Shown here one piece after another: positions 1 through 47,930 of a DNA stretch of 64,000 bases (positions within the stretch are counted from its first letter, which is position 1; every line of letters starts with the position of its first letter). A program made the position numbers and the translations under genes. The notes under the pieces were generated by a model. The model searched no databases and was not told the origin of the DNA. It worked only from the letters and a program-made list of their open reading frames with translations. The DNA comes from Pogonophryne albipinna (taxonomy: Eukaryota > Chordata > Actinopteri > Perciformes > Artedidraconidae): the NCBI GenBank assembly GCA_028583405.1, contig CM053248.1:20453139-20517138 (forward strand), given 5' to 3'.

Positions 1-136
1 TATTTGTATGTTGTGCCTCTACGAATAAAAGTAAACCAACCCCAAGAAAGATAAAAGGAATAAAAGGGAAAATTCTCACATTTAAGAAGCTGGACTCAGA
101 AGCTGGAGGCACAAATGGTTGGCATTTTTGTTAGTT

Positions 137-568
137 AGACATATTCTCTTCATTTTCAGGTTCATATTTGTATTGTGTCTCTACTGGGACATGTCTCCAT
201 GCTTTAATGTTCAAAAAGCTCTTTATTTTTATCATACTGCCTGTGCTGCAGCACCTCTGAAACCAGAGCCCAGTCCACTCTGATTGGTTAGCTGGCCAGC
301 TCGTTTGTTACTGGTGAACCGCTTAGAGATGTCCCGCCCCTTAGCCTATAACGTACATAAGTGTTGGAACACTAGCTAAACGAAGTGCAGGTGGTACATA
401 GTGATGAATGAGTCCAATTGAGCCGTTTCAGGCAGGGGGGGGGGGGGGGGAAGTGTGTGGGAGAGAAACTCCCTCTGGAGGGAACTTTGGGATTTTAGCC
501 TTTGCAGACCATTTACATGCACACTACAGGAAACAGAAAACCCCAAAAAGCATAATAAGGCCTCTTTA
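137..568 (+). mobile_element. TTAA-target nonautonomous element, copy A
   Basis: Shares CTTTAATGTTCAAAAAGCTC, CTCTGATTGGTTAGCTGGCC and the GTGTGTGGGAGAGAAACTCC block with five other copies in the window. The right end GGCCTCT is followed by TTAA; the left end is degenerate. It has a G-homopolymer (about 437-450). No coding capacity. Confidence 0.7.
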
Positions 569-868
569 AAACCTTCAGCTAATGATTTGTTTTTGCTTGG
601 GGCAGTGTAAAAAAGTTGTCACCTGTACCACATTTTTGTACCCAATTAATTCTGTGATGCTCTAGAAACAGCCAGAACAAAGGAGGGGCTATAACTAAAG
701 CGTAATCCCAAAGTGCCATCCTCCAGCTTCCATTACGCACCGGTCAATAAAACAGAAGCTGACCACCTGTCAGGCCAGCCTGCTATGATTGTATGTCCAT
801 CAGTGTTATACATCTTCTGTGGATGCTGACACATGACTGCCCTGCTGACTGTGTGCTGCCTCCCTCAG

Positions 869-34895
<34,027 letters not shown>

Positions 34896-36557
34896 GCCCT
34901 GCCTCAGGTTAAACTAGCTGCAGGTACATCAATGGTGCCCAACTGTACCCCCACGCCTCAGCTCTGATTCAACCACAGAACTAAATAGTGTTACTTTAAA
35001 ACAAAGAAATTACTATGACCAGCAAATGAACGGCACAAACAACAATGCACAGTTATCTCTGTTTTAGTTGAGAGATCATGTGATTAAAAGCTAGAATTTA
35101 TTAATATTTGATCTTCCAGCAAGGAAAGCACTTTCAATTAAAAATGTTCCCTGATTGTTATCCTCTGAGTTGTATTTCTGTAAAGGCATCTGCTCACATA
35201 CTGTACATGGGTAATATAATGGACATCATCGAAGTTATTTCACTTTTTTATTTTTGGAACATAGAGTGTATGGGGTGATAGGAAAATAAGTTTTCCAGCG
35301 TGGGCAACTTGAGTTCTTGGCTCATTTGCAACGTATCTCTACCTAAACACTGATGACTGATGACTCTTGTAGACTCCATGGATCTGCAGTTGTTCTGTAA
35401 AGTCATGTGACAACATCTGTGCTTTTTGAAATGCAGCTTCCTCCCCTTTCTTGTCAACTGAAGGGCTTCAATGTTGGTACGCTTCACATCTTGGCAGGTG
35501 TTTCACCTTTTTAGCCTCAACTGTTCACACTGCCTCCTCACAGGGCTAGCATACCAACTGGTGTTGGTGCAGAGGTATTGCACATATTAGTCTGGACCAA
35601 AGTGGATAATCTAAAATGGAAGAGATAATCTGAAACACATAAGAGATTGTATACTAGCCAGAAATCTCCAGTATCTGTGGAATAATATTGGGCTCATTTA
35701 TGGCATCAAAACTGATAAGCACACTACTCTATTTGTATACTCACAGGAAATCTATATTCATTAATAACATTAATAAGCACTGCAGGTGTTTGTACCTATA
35801 ATAATGTCCTGCCGGTTTAGTGATTACATGAATATACAAGCAGTTTGTAAGGTCTTCTTAAAGAAATTATTTCATCAGGTAAATTAAATAATACAATCAA
35901 TGAGTAATTGCAGCGTCTTTGGTTAAGATCACTTTGATGTAAAGTAGAGCAATCAGGATTACACTGATACAGGTTGGTATTCAATCTTGGCCGTTCTAAG
36001 AATAATGTTTTAAGGGTGTGTTCAAATTATTAAAAAAATATTTTTCACTTACCTCTGGTGGTATCTTCTAACGTATACAGTCTCTTAATAATTAGTGCCA
36101 CTCAGTGGAGATGAATACAGTTTAATTTGACGTTTTCACAACACTAATAAAGAACAGCCACAAACAGTGTCCTGTTCAAAGAAATACATCCAATTGTGAC
36201 TGTTGTCCGTGGAATAACCAGAGTGACAAGCAAAGCATTTCTGTAACAGGTTGCTGTTGGAATTTTCTAAAGATGAATATTTAATGGCTGTGAGCACTTC
36301 AAATTAAGTCCCATTTCCCTCCATTTTGTTGTTTTTATGTAACAGACAGTAAACTTCACAATATATCTTAACATCTGGAGAAGAGACACCACTAAAGGGA
36401 AATCGGAAACTTTTTTTGACACAAAATAATAAAACCGGTTTCAGTGTAGCTCTCAGTGTTACATGAAGACTAACAGTGAAAATATGACTGACATTCAAAC
36501 CTGTATCATGTGATTTATTGTCAAACTTTTTCTGTTCAATTAAAATCTGAGAATAAA
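34896..36557 (+). other. baiap2: probable baiap2 3' UTR with polyadenylation signal
   Basis: The stretch after the TGA is AT-rich and has no further coding potential. AATAAA at 36552-36557 is the best candidate signal, about 600 bp before the 8-kb transposon begins. The exact cleavage site cannot be read from the sequence. Confidence 0.45.
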
Positions 36558-37509
36558 GAATCAAGAGTGTACCCACTTTGTGCCAAATGTCTTATATTTA
36601 CTCTTATACACGAATCACTACATTATATTTGTGTTTTTCAATATGGCATTACATCGGGTGATCAAAAGGGTCCCACATTCTAATCACTGTTAAGTTTACA
36701 AATACCTATAGACCTATAAGGAAATATGACGTCATCAACAGCAAGTCGTCCATCTTTGAAGGATGCTAGCGACCACAACCTATTGAATTAACCTCTACGG
36801 CTAACGAAGTAGCGTAGCTTTTAACGTTTTTAACATCGTAGGTAGGCACTGTTATGACACTGGCTGTAACAGCCACTCCTATGACCAATAAACAAACAAA
36901 CATGACATGGGCCTTCAAATATTTAATATTTTTAAATTGCAGTGTAGGACACTAATTCCAAATGCCAAAAGGGCACCGACCTCACTAATAGCGATTGGCC
37001 CATTATTTTCTTGCTATCCTCCAAAGATGGCTGTGATGCCCCAAAATAAAACGTGGTTCGTGTTCCCTATTGCAAAAATATCTACAGCAACAACATCCAT
37101 TCCCTTTTTCCCTCTCTGTTTACAGGAAGTTGTGGAGCAAGGTGAGTGAAGGTTATCCCCAGAGGTGGGAGAAGTACTCAGATCTTGTTCTTAAGTAAAA
37201 GTCTGTTACAAGTAAAAGTCCTGCAATCAAAATGTTACTCAAGTAAAAGTACAAACGTTTTAGCATAAAAATATAATTAAAGTACCAAAAGTAAAAGTAG
37301 TCGTTGTGCAGATTGGTCCATTTCAGAATAATATATATGATATGTTTTCTAATGATTGATCATTAAAGTGTTCTCAAAGCTGGTAAAGGTGCAGCTAGTT
37401 TGAATGACTTTGTGTACTGCAGGGTACAGATGTAGCACCTCATTTCGGACTCCAGCTTACAGCTTCCTGCCTACAACCTGCCTAAGACCGGGGTTGCGTT
37501 CCGATAATC

Positions 37510-38832
37510 CAATATGCTTAATTCTCTCAGAAAGTTACTGAAATATACACTTTTGTGTTTAAAAGCTGACCACTACCATGAAGTACTCTGTTTGAGTAGA
37601 TTTCGTTAGGATTCTGACTCTTAATGGCAGTTTGTGATTTTGAGGCTATTTCAGTGAAACAAGGCTGTTTTGAACATTTGACAGATTTATGCTTAAATTC
37701 TCTGAGAAAGTTACTGAAAGACACACTTTTGTGTATAAAAGCTGAAAAGTAGATAATGAAGTACTTTGTGTCAGTAGATTTCGTTAAGAATCTGACTCTT
37801 AATGGCAGTTTGTCATTTTGAGGCTATTTCAGTGAAGGCTGTTTTGAACATTTGACTGATTTATGCTTAATTCTCTCAGAAAGTTACTAAAAGATACACC
37901 TTTGTGTTTAAAAGCTGACCACTACCATGAAGTACTCTGTTTGAGTAGATTTCGTTAGGATTCTGACTCTTAATGGCAGTTTTGTCATTTTTAGGCTATT
38001 TCAGTGAAACAAGGCTGTTTTGAACATTTGACAGATTTATGCTTAAATTCTCTGAGAAAGTTACTGAAAGATACCCTTTTGTGTATAAAAGCTGAAAAGT
38101 AGATAATGAAGTACTCTGTTTGAGTAGATTTCGTTAAGAATCTGACTCTTAATGACAGTTTGTGATTTTGAGGCTATTTCAGTGAAACAAGGCTGTTTTG
38201 AACATTTGACAGATTTATGCTTAAATTCTCTGAGAAAGTTACTGAAAGACACACTTTTGTGTATAAAAGCTGAAAAGTAGATAATGAAGTACTTTGTGTC
38301 AGTAGATTTCGTTAAGAATCTGACTCTTAATGGCAGTTTGTCATTTTGAGGCTATTTCAGTGAAGGCTGTTTTGAACATTTGACTGATTTATGCTTAATT
38401 CTCTCAGAAAGTTACTAAAAGATACACCTTTGTGTTTAAAAGCTGACCACTACCATGAAGTACTCTGTTTGAGTAGATTTCGTTAGGATTCTGACTCTTA
38501 ATGGCAGTTTTGTCATTTTTAGGCTATTTCAGTGAAACAAGGCTGTTTTGAACATTTGACAGATTTATGCTTAAATTCTCTGAGAAAGTTACTGAAAGAT
38601 ACACTTTTGTGTATAAAAGCTGAAAAGTAGATAATTAAGTACTTTGTGTCAGTAGATTTTGTTAAGAATCTGACTCTTAATGGCAGTTTGTGATTTTGAG
38701 GCTATTTCAGTGAAGGCTGTTTTGAACATTTGACAGATTTATGCTTAATTCTCTCAGAAAGTTACTGAAATATACACTTTTGTGTTTAAAAGCTGACCAC
38801 TACCATGAAGTACTCTGTTTGAGTAGATTTCA
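37510..38832. repeat. 176-bp satellite array with three-unit higher order
   Basis: ATGCTTAA followed by TTCTCTSAG recurs at 37513, 37689, 37863, 38039, 38217, 38391, 38567 and 38743, giving units of 174-178 bp. Two unit types alternate (one with GACCACTACCATGAAG, the other with GAAAAGTAGATAATGAAG), and blocks 528 bp apart are almost identical, so three-unit blocks were duplicated. Confidence 0.92.
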
Positions 38833-39374
38833 GCACACAGGGTCTCTACTGTAAACAGAAAAAACCATTACATTTTTAAGTATCTAATAATATACTATCC
38901 ACATAATATACTAGTTTAACCCCTACCAAAAAAACAAAACAACATTTAATAATTACATGATATTATAAAATAAAATAAAAAGTACTTACCAGAGTTTTTC
39001 AAAATCAGATACAGGTCAAGAAAATGCATAGAGGAGGTATGGTGCTGGCTCATTAGCCCTCTCACTCTTCTTAGAATGATCCTGTGCAATTTTTTAAAGT
39101 TGAACTCCTATCCCCGTATAAACCAAAATACCAATAGCCCTTAATTAACACTAATCATTTAAAAAACAAAACCTTACATCTAATTTAGAGAGGACAATAA
39201 CGTTTTTAGGTGTCTTAGTGAGTGAAAATTAATGGCTGTTTTATTTAGTTTGAGTGTATTTCTTTTTTAAAAACTAACTCCATCCCCTCGCTTCTCACCT
39301 CAGAGAGTGTCTTAATCAACATATAGATTAACATCCCAGGCTTATCTCTAACCCTCACATCAAAGGCCAACTCC

Positions 39375-39539
<165 letters not shown>

Positions 39540-39984
39540 TGTTCTTAAAGGTAGGGGTAGGTCATTTTGGAGAAACCATCTCGAGTGAGCTAGAATTTGA
39601 AAGTACACAACCGGGGGGAAAATCTGCCACTTCCTCACAGAGCCCCTCCTCCAGCACACATGAACGCGCGCACATGACCAAAAGAGGGTACGAGATAAGT
39701 TTGTGCACAGATCTCTGGCTGTAGGCGTCTGACTCCCGCACAGCTGAGGCATTCGTTTCTTGACTGGCGCCCCGGACGGATGGCGGTAAGTTGTCACAGG
39801 CGTCTCTTGACCATTTTGCTTTTTTGCAAGGTGACTTGGTAAGTGGAAATTACTGTCTTTTTAATTAGTTTGAGCATATTTCTATTTTCATCTAATTCCA
39901 TCCCCCACTATCTGCTAGCCTCATAGCCAAAGGAAGGGTTGGAGAAAGGCGGAGAGGCCTGGGCTGGGAGGGGGCGGGGGGGTA

Positions 39985-40560
39985 GACAGTCTCACGCATA
40001 ACTTCAAAGAGACACCTAGATTAACATCAAAGGCTTATAACACACCAGTGTGAAATCACACCTGCCTGTTATAACACCTCACATCAAAGGGCAAAACATC
40101 AAAGGCTAATTAGATTAGACAACCCTGAGGGGACCAGACAGCATAACTTCAAAGAGACTGCCTTAATCAACACATCAAAGAATTAGACAACAAAGGCACT
40201 ACACAGGGGGGCTTTTCACACCTACCTGTTATAACAACTCATATCAAAGGATTAGACTACAAAGGGGTGTGAGGGGCCAGACAACATAACTTCAAAGAGA
40301 CTGCCTTAATCAATACATCAAAGAATTAGACAACAAAGGGGTGTGAGGGTACAGGGGCCAGACAACATAACTTCAAAGAGACTGCCTTAATCAATACATC
40401 AAAGAATTAGACAACAAAGGGGTGTGAGGGTACAGGGGCCAGACAACATAACTTCAAAGAGACTGCCTTAATCAATACATCAAAGAATTAGACAACAAAG
40501 GCACTACTCAGGGGGGCTTTTCACACCTACCTGTTATAACACCCATCAAAGGATCTCGAA
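39985..40560. repeat. tandem repeat, about 80-bp unit
   Basis: CATAACTTCAAAGAGACTGC recurs near 40142, 40285, 40365 and 40446, followed each time by CAAAGAATTAGACAACAAAG. The last three units are 80-81 bp apart and nearly identical; earlier ones are diverged. Confidence 0.85.
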
Positions 40561-41725
40561 CAAAGGGAGGCGGGACTTAGCTCATTAACATGATTTTACC
40601 CAATCACATCAAAGGGTCGCGAACAATGGGAACAAGGCGGGACTTATCTCATTTGCATAATTTGGGGCGTGTCCACCTGTCACTTTTTATGCATACTAAT
40701 GTGATTGAAAGGGGATCATTACTACTACTGGACTCACCTGTATCGTCTGTGTAAAGCCGCTTCCTCCCTGGAGCGAGCCAGCCACAGCCGGTCGTAACTC
40801 ATATGTCGGCTAACACCGAGCCCCGCCCTGTCTCCCCCATCCGGAGGAGAGGGAGGATGGGGCCAGGGGGAAATGTTTGCTTTCTAGTAAACAGCTCTGA
40901 AAAGAGCTTGTGCCTGTACAGTGCTTCTGCAACGGAGTGCTGAAGAAAAGTGGGAGCAGATTGTCGCTCTACTTCCTATTTATACGGAAGTGAGTCCGTA
41001 GGTGGGGCCCATAGGTGGGCGTGGATTAAGTCTGTCAGTGCTGCACATGTGCAGTGGGATTACCCAATAGCGATAGCCTTAGAGGGCGAAGCCTTATACG
41101 AAATAGAACTGCCATTTCATTCAGACTGTTTATAAAACGTTGACAACGGACTATTTTTCTTAGCGGATGCATGTCAATTTAAATCAATACATACAACTAT
41201 TTTTTAAATCAATAAAAACATTTTCTAAATCCATAAAAGCATTTCAATTAATATTGGGAGTCATGTCGTTACTTTGTTGAGAATGTGGCCATAAGGATAA
41301 TTTGCAGCGACTTGTTCCTTATGGGGAAAATAACACTTTTCATGCTGCGCTACGCGTCGGGATCCTGATGTGCCGACGAGGCTCCATTAAAATATAAATA
41401 TTGTTAGTGAATTATTGAGTTTAGGCACGTTAATAACGTTTTAATGAAGTTGAATACAGTATATTCATTTGTGTCAGTGATTTCATGTCAATTCGGTGAA
41501 CATAAACATAAATGATCGTGGTGAAGATGATGATTACATTAGGATTAAAAATTGAGAGCCGGGCTGCATTTCCTCCCGTTCGTTTTTTTCGACTAAACAA
41601 CATTATTTTGTTAAATAACAACATGGTGATGTTTTGTAAATGATTACATGTCTCTTATTTAGCACAGAATATGATATCCGTGACATATGGATCTTAACAA
41701 AGTTCCGCTGTATCTGACTTTATTC

Positions 41726-44700
41726 CACCCAGTCTCATGGCATTTCGTGTTCACCAACACGATTTTTAATCTATTGATTCGTGTTCACCAACACGATTTT
41801 CCCCTTTTTTTCGTGTCACACAGAACGATTTTAAAGCAATGTATTTCTACTGGTAATGTGTTTCGTGCCTGCAGCAGTCTTTTTCTCCGGTCGGGTCATG
41901 GAAGACCGGAAGCTGTGTGGTTCATAAAAATATGTTCTTACCTATGGTTCTTACTCAATATCAAACCACAATTATTGCTTTTATTTTAAATCGTATAATT
42001 TCGGACTTTTGTTGCCTTCTGTGAGGAAAATAAATGGGGCTCAGAGCCTCAGAATACTGAAATCTGTATTTTTTAAATCTTTTTTTCCTTCTAATTTGTT
42101 ATTCTTTTCAAAATAACACACTTTTATTTACTCACCAATAACACACAATTATCCTTGCTTTTATTTATTGGTTTAATTCCATAATCTCTGGCTTTTTTGG
42201 CGTCCGTCAGGAATTGAATTTCAAAATAAAAATAACCGGAAACAGACGTAGGCCTCTAGGAGTTTAGGATGGCCGAAGACACTACACTACCCATAATCCC
42301 CAGGTATCATTTAGGACTACAGTCCCCGTGATTAATCTTCAAGCTCTGGGATTGGATGTTGGAGTGGCAGTGCGCCAAGGTTACGCCGAGCGTCAAACAG
42401 CTGTTTGAAATGGAACGAAACCACGCCAGACTATCCAAAACTGGAATCGAACGCCCCCCCAGAACTATACATGCTGGCTATTGTGTTTCGCAAAATGTTC
42501 CATGGGACGTCTCTACTGAACGTTTTCGTTTTTCCCACAATTAGAAGTTGCCAGTATTAAACACATTGGTGTTATCAAATGTAAAAAATATAATTAATAA
42601 ATGGGTGAAAATCGCTTGTGTCCATAATGCGCAGTATTAATATATACCCGACAGCTCATTGTTACTTTGTAATTCTACTCCACTACAATTCAGAGGTTAA
42701 CCTGGTATTTTTACTCCACTACATTTATTTGAGTTACTTTGCAGATTCTGATTAATGATGTGAACTATAAACAACCCTTAAATCAGACTTTAGTTACACC
42801 TGAGTAAAATTCAGGTAAGGTGATTGTCAAGTGCCAACAATCAGGAGAGATATTTGATAGTTGGTGCTTGAGAAGACTAAACATTTATCTGCAATTGACA
42901 TGAATGGAAACGAGTAATAAAGTATATTCATTACTCATTATTCTCTACTAATAGTTAATTAAAGACTGTATAATGGCTATTTTGCACATCCCTTTCAAGA
43001 TTTCAAGATTTTCAAAGGTTTATTGACATATCATATACACAACTACGGTGTATAAAATGAATGAAAATCTTGGGTCACAGGTTCCTCAACAGCGCATTAC
43101 AAGACATCTATCAATATGTGTGTATACCTCCACCATTAAACTGTCATATTCTGCACATTTCTTATACTATCTACATACATGAGAGTATAATTCATATGTA
43201 TAATATCAGTTAAAATAAGTGCTTCAACATAGTTAACATTGCAGGAAAGCAATATATTAGACGTTAAGTACTTTGTCAGGCTTAATATTTATCTGTAGAT
43301 AGATACCCCCAAAGTTTTTTCTTATTTAAAAGAAGACCTTAATCTGTTATTTAATGTTTAATTAAAGGTTAATTCGTTTTTCTGTTTTGCACCTCCTCTT
43401 ATTAATATCTTTGTACATCCTGCACTAAACAGTTTTATTGTAGAGATCACTTATAGTATCTTCTTGATTTTTTATATTCTATATTTCTATCACAGACCTT
43501 CTACTTTCCCCCTATGAAAGTATGTACTCTTAATATTTTTTTAATCAAATATAACACATAAAAACAATAATTCAATAACGTGCTTTAACCACTAGGCGGT
43601 GCATGCAAGGTACACACAGCCATAATAACTTTGTATTATTAGTGTAGGACACTTGTGTATGTACAACATCTGAAGATGTGTAGTTTTATTCATGCTTTCA
43701 CATAATTTTACAGCATATTGCTATACTATTTCAGACTCAGTATTTACATCCTTATATTCAAAGAAAATCAGTAATATCTTCAAAAACTACAAGTCCTTTT
43801 ATATCAGCTGTGCACTGTTATGGTGTAAATATAACCTATCTATGAATTAGATCAAATGTAAAAGTCAGCCGAATTAGTGTTGATACTGCAAGGAGACGTA
43901 TTGTTTGAAGAGAAATTGAAAATGTTGTTTAATTGTTGATATATTTATGATCCACGTCAAGTATTCAGTTTCGGCGGCATTTCTTCCAGTTTTTCCAAAG
44001 GTCTTCTCATCAGGGCTCTATAAATAAAGAACTACGGCAGATCTGTAATATGTAATGCAGCTGAACCGTGTATTACAATGCCGTTATGTGATGACTTTCA
44101 AAGAGAAAAGCAAGAACACTCAGAATTAAGTATTATTTTATTATTTTAAAATGTTTTCCGGATTTCATATCATATAAACCCCAAATCCCAGCATGCATTG
44201 CGGCTAAAACATCCAATCAGCGAGCTTAAACCATAGCTGAGGATCTTGGGTAATCGCTCGAAATGCCTAGGTCTGTTTCCGGTTATTTTTATTTTGAAAT
44301 TCAGTTCCTGACGGACGCCAAAAAAGCCCGATATTATGGAATTAAACCAATAAATAAAAGCAAGGATAATTGTGTGTTATTGGTGAGTAAATAACAGTGT
44401 GTTATTTTGAAACAAATTAGAAGGAAAAAAAGATTTAAAAATACAGATTTCAGTATCCTGAGGCTCTGAGCCCCATTTCTTTTCCTCACAGACGGCAACA
44501 AAAGTCCGAAATTATACGATTTAAAATAAAAGCAATAATTGTGGCTTGATATTGAGTAAGAACATGTTTTTATGAACCACACAGCTTCCGGTCTTCCACG
44601 ACCCGACCGGAGAAAAAGACGTGCTGCAGGCACGAAACACATTACCAGTAGAAATACATTGCTTTTAAAATCGTGCTGTGCAACACGAAAAAAAGGGGAA

Positions 44701-44740
44701 AATCGTGTTGGTGAACACGAAATGCCATGAGACTGGGTTG
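41726..44740. mobile_element. foldback element with arms of about 0.5 kb
   Basis: Left arm 41726-42254 and right arm 44265-44740 are inverted copies, for example CCCAGTCTCATGGCATTTCG at 41728 and its inverse at 44718-44737, and GGAAACAGAC at 42239 and its inverse at the inner end of the right arm. CTTTATTC and CTTTATTT flank it, an 8-bp duplication with one mismatch. The long arms recall Mutator-like elements; the family is not identified. The spacer has no transposase and includes an inverted piece of a hAT end (42660-42830). Confidence 0.8.
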
Positions 44741-45443
44741 CTTTATTTCACATGAGCTCCAGTTTGGAACCCCACTGGATCCCCTGGTGGATCAATGATC
44801 CATTGCAGCTGGCTTCATAATAATTACATTTATTTATCACTGGGGCGGTCTCAAGTCAAGCTGGAGGTTTTCCCTTGAGCGAGGGCAGATCACGTACCAA
44901 TCACGGCCCTCGCGTTTCAAACTGTCCGAAATGAGGTGCTACATCTGTAGCTTGTGGATTTACTCCAGGTGTAACTAAAGTCTGATTTAAGAGCTGATTA
45001 TATTTCACATCATTCATCCACATCTGTAAAGTAACTAAAGTAACTAAATAAATGTTTTGTAGTAAAAGTACACGATTGACCTCTGAATTGTAGTGGAGTA
45101 GAAGTACAAAGTAGCATACAATGGAAATACTCAAGTAAAGTACTACTATCTCAAAATTCTAGTTCAGTACAGTACTTGAATAAATGTACTTCCCACCTCT
45201 GGTCATCCCCAATGTTTAGTTTTTTGTATCAGTCAGATCAGGCTATTATCGGGTTAACACAATTTAGTTTAATCCCAGCACAGACCTAAACACAAAACAA
45301 TGTTGCCTCATCGCATTCAATTAAAACACTTTTTCGATATTGCCAGTGAATTCTATTCTCTTCTCATGTGAACCCAAAGAAAAAGGTAGGTAAAACACAA
45401 TCAACAAATGGTGCAAAGATGTCTTAAGATGTGTAAAACAGAC

Positions 45444-47901
45444 TTTATTTATATTTGATAGAAGGTACAGAAAGTAATGATGTGACCAGGTCAGTGTGGG
45501 GGTGGGCACATGTTACTGACGGTATCGCATGTTCTTTGTTACGACCAGGCCAAAGCCCCTGCTCTGCCTCTTGATCTCCATTGTGGGGTAACCCACCTGT
45601 TGCCCCTGATCCACAACACAACATCTCTTTGGCAACAATAAAACATAAGAGACATGTTTTTGTTTTTTTCAATCCTCCCTCCTGTACTGGTACATTACAT
45701 CAATACTCTTTAAAAGTATTCTTGTCGAGATACAAAAATATTACGGACGGCTGTCTAGATGGTTCTATGCAAACAAACACTAGAAGACACTACATGTTGA
45801 TCACAGAGCACTGTGCGCTCCAATACCCCATCAACACACCTTCCATTTCACTTCACACACAGAAAGCAAAGCATTGAAACATATCATGATCATGACATCA
45901 TTCCCCATTGCCTTTAACAAGCTGATCAGACACATTAGACTTAACACTTAACTGATCTATCCCATCCCTGTGACTCTTCTTTCAAATCTGAAAAGGGTCA
46001 ATATTTCAGCTTAATACCAAAATCATAGAACAAAACTGCTCCAAACAACGTCAGTGTAGCCAATATAGAAGCAGGAGACAGTAGCAATGAGCAATAGCTG
46101 GAACACACTAGATGTATGATGTGCTGATTTACATTATGTAACAGCATGTTTGTTCAGACAAAAGAAGAATTTAACAGCTTTTATTATTGTTGTGCAAGTT
46201 TGTATTTTAATGAATTGGCCTGTAGGGCTGGGCAATATGATGATGACAGGGCTTCTATCCTTTTTAAGGGTCCATTTATGCTCATTTTCAGGTGTGCATC
46301 TATTCTGATAACGTCCTTTCTTTTGTCGCACTGCCTGTGCTGCAGCCCCTCTTTTCACCCTCTGTCTGAAACCAGAGCCCAGTCTGCTCTGATTGGTAAC
46401 CTAGACGACTCATTGGTGAACCGCTTAGAAACTTCCTGTCCCTGAGCCTAGCACGTATCATGTGTTGGAGCATTAGCCAATAGAAGCAAGAGTGTTACGT
46501 AGTGATGTCACTATGTTACATAAGTAAACAACTACTGCCACTGATATCTGTGGTTTCAAATTCATTATGTTTTAGCTTAGCTGGAGCTTTGCATCAATGT
46601 GACGAAGAACCTTGACTTTTCAGATGTTCTAATCTAGACAGTTATTTATTGACTCACGATTCAAAGTTCTGCAAAAAGTACTTCAGCAGGAGGTACAGTA
46701 TAACAAAACTGCAATATATAATATTTCATGTGCTGTGATTAAGATTTCATACATATTGCCCACCCGTATTGGCCCCTATTAGAGAACTCATCCATCATGT
46801 AGCAGTCCATATCATGAATCATCGATATTGCTGAAAATTTGTTTTTGGCAGCAATAGGAAACATGAAAATGGATTTCCATGACCATGTGTCAAGACTAAA
46901 AGACAAAACTAAAAACGGTCCCTTTTTGTCTTTAATCAAATAATGTTTAAAGATGATTTTTTTCTTATACTTAAAACCATGCATTGCTATTATAAAAAAC
47001 TGTTTAATTAGTGAAGTCTGAAATGACTTCTTTCCTTATTGTCACTATAGTGTTTTGGATGTTTACAACGGAGGGATTGGTTGTGATGGCGGTGCTGGCA
47101 TTCAATTTGGTAGAGAGAATGAGCCACATGTATGTTAAAGAGTACAGTAATGGTCCTGATACAAAATAAATAGTCACAAAATATCACATTGTTCAGGTTT
47201 GATCAGCTGTTTCCATACAAAAACATTCTGAAACCAGACATGACCCATCAAAATTCCCATTGCTTCCTGCTTTCTTTTCCCTTTGTCTCTGAATGAACCC
47301 AAATATGAACATTATATTACTTGTGATACCTTAAGGATTCTTGTTGATATTTATTAAGACAAGCAAAGCAATGTCCTACAAAGTACAAAGTCTGTGGAGC
47401 TGTACAGTCTTCAAAGTGCTGATCCTCTGTTGAAAAGCCAAAAAGTGGAGGTGTCTTTGCCAAGCGACCGTTTGCACAGTTCAACTTTTCTTTTCTCTAA
47501 GTCCAGGTGGTTTCACACTCTCATGAATGCTTCCTGTCATAAATTAAGAAGTGAAAAAGGTGGAATATGTGTTGCTTTCCAGGTTTTCCAAGGTATGTCC
47601 TTCCATTGTGTCTCTTTGATCCGAAAAAATATGCACAATTCAAAGTATCCCCTGCTTTCATAGATCTGTTTACATCATACACACAGTATATATTAATATT
47701 CTGTAATTTTGTATATATTAACCATTCTCTTTTCATTGTTCTAAACAGCTTAGGTCAGTAAGCACAACCTTTTCAAAAGTGTCCACAGGCGGTAAGAGGC
47801 ACTGTCTTGTGTTTCTAAAACCTGACGTCAAGAAATAAATAAGAAGTCATGCTAGCAGGCCGAGTTGTTGTCACGGAGAGGCAGTAATTATCCACAGGTC
47901 A
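45444..47901 (-). other. aatk: probable aatk 3' UTR
   Basis: No coding potential on either strand. AATAAA signals for the minus strand (TTTATT on the plus) occur at about 47351, 46183 and 45444-45449. The last lies 243 bp from the end of the 8-kb transposon. A truncated copy of the TTAA family (46268-46525) would sit inside the UTR if the distal site is used. Confidence 0.4.
46268..46525 (+). mobile_element. TTAA-family element, copy E, truncated
   Basis: TTAA then GGGTCCATTTATGCTCATTT, CTGCCTGTGCTGCAGC and CAGTCTGCTCTGATTGGTAA. It breaks off after GTAAACAA. It would lie in the aatk 3' UTR, antisense to it. Confidence 0.7.
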
Positions 47902-47930
47902 TTATTCTTTGTCCCCATCCTCGCTGCTTC
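47902..47930 (-). CDS. aatk: aatk last coding exon
   Basis: 29 nt after TTTCGCAG reading GSSEDGDKE and TAA (47904-47902). It is in phase with the previous exon and gives an acidic end, [12 protein letters not shown]. Confidence 0.8.

Noticed and set aside
37527..38252. Two similar minus-strand frames, MSFSNFLREFKHKSV
   Set aside because: They repeat because of the satellite array; no independent support.
37510..38832. Regularly spaced repeats considered as a CRISPR array
   Set aside because: Units are 176 bp with no unique spacers and the setting is vertebrate.
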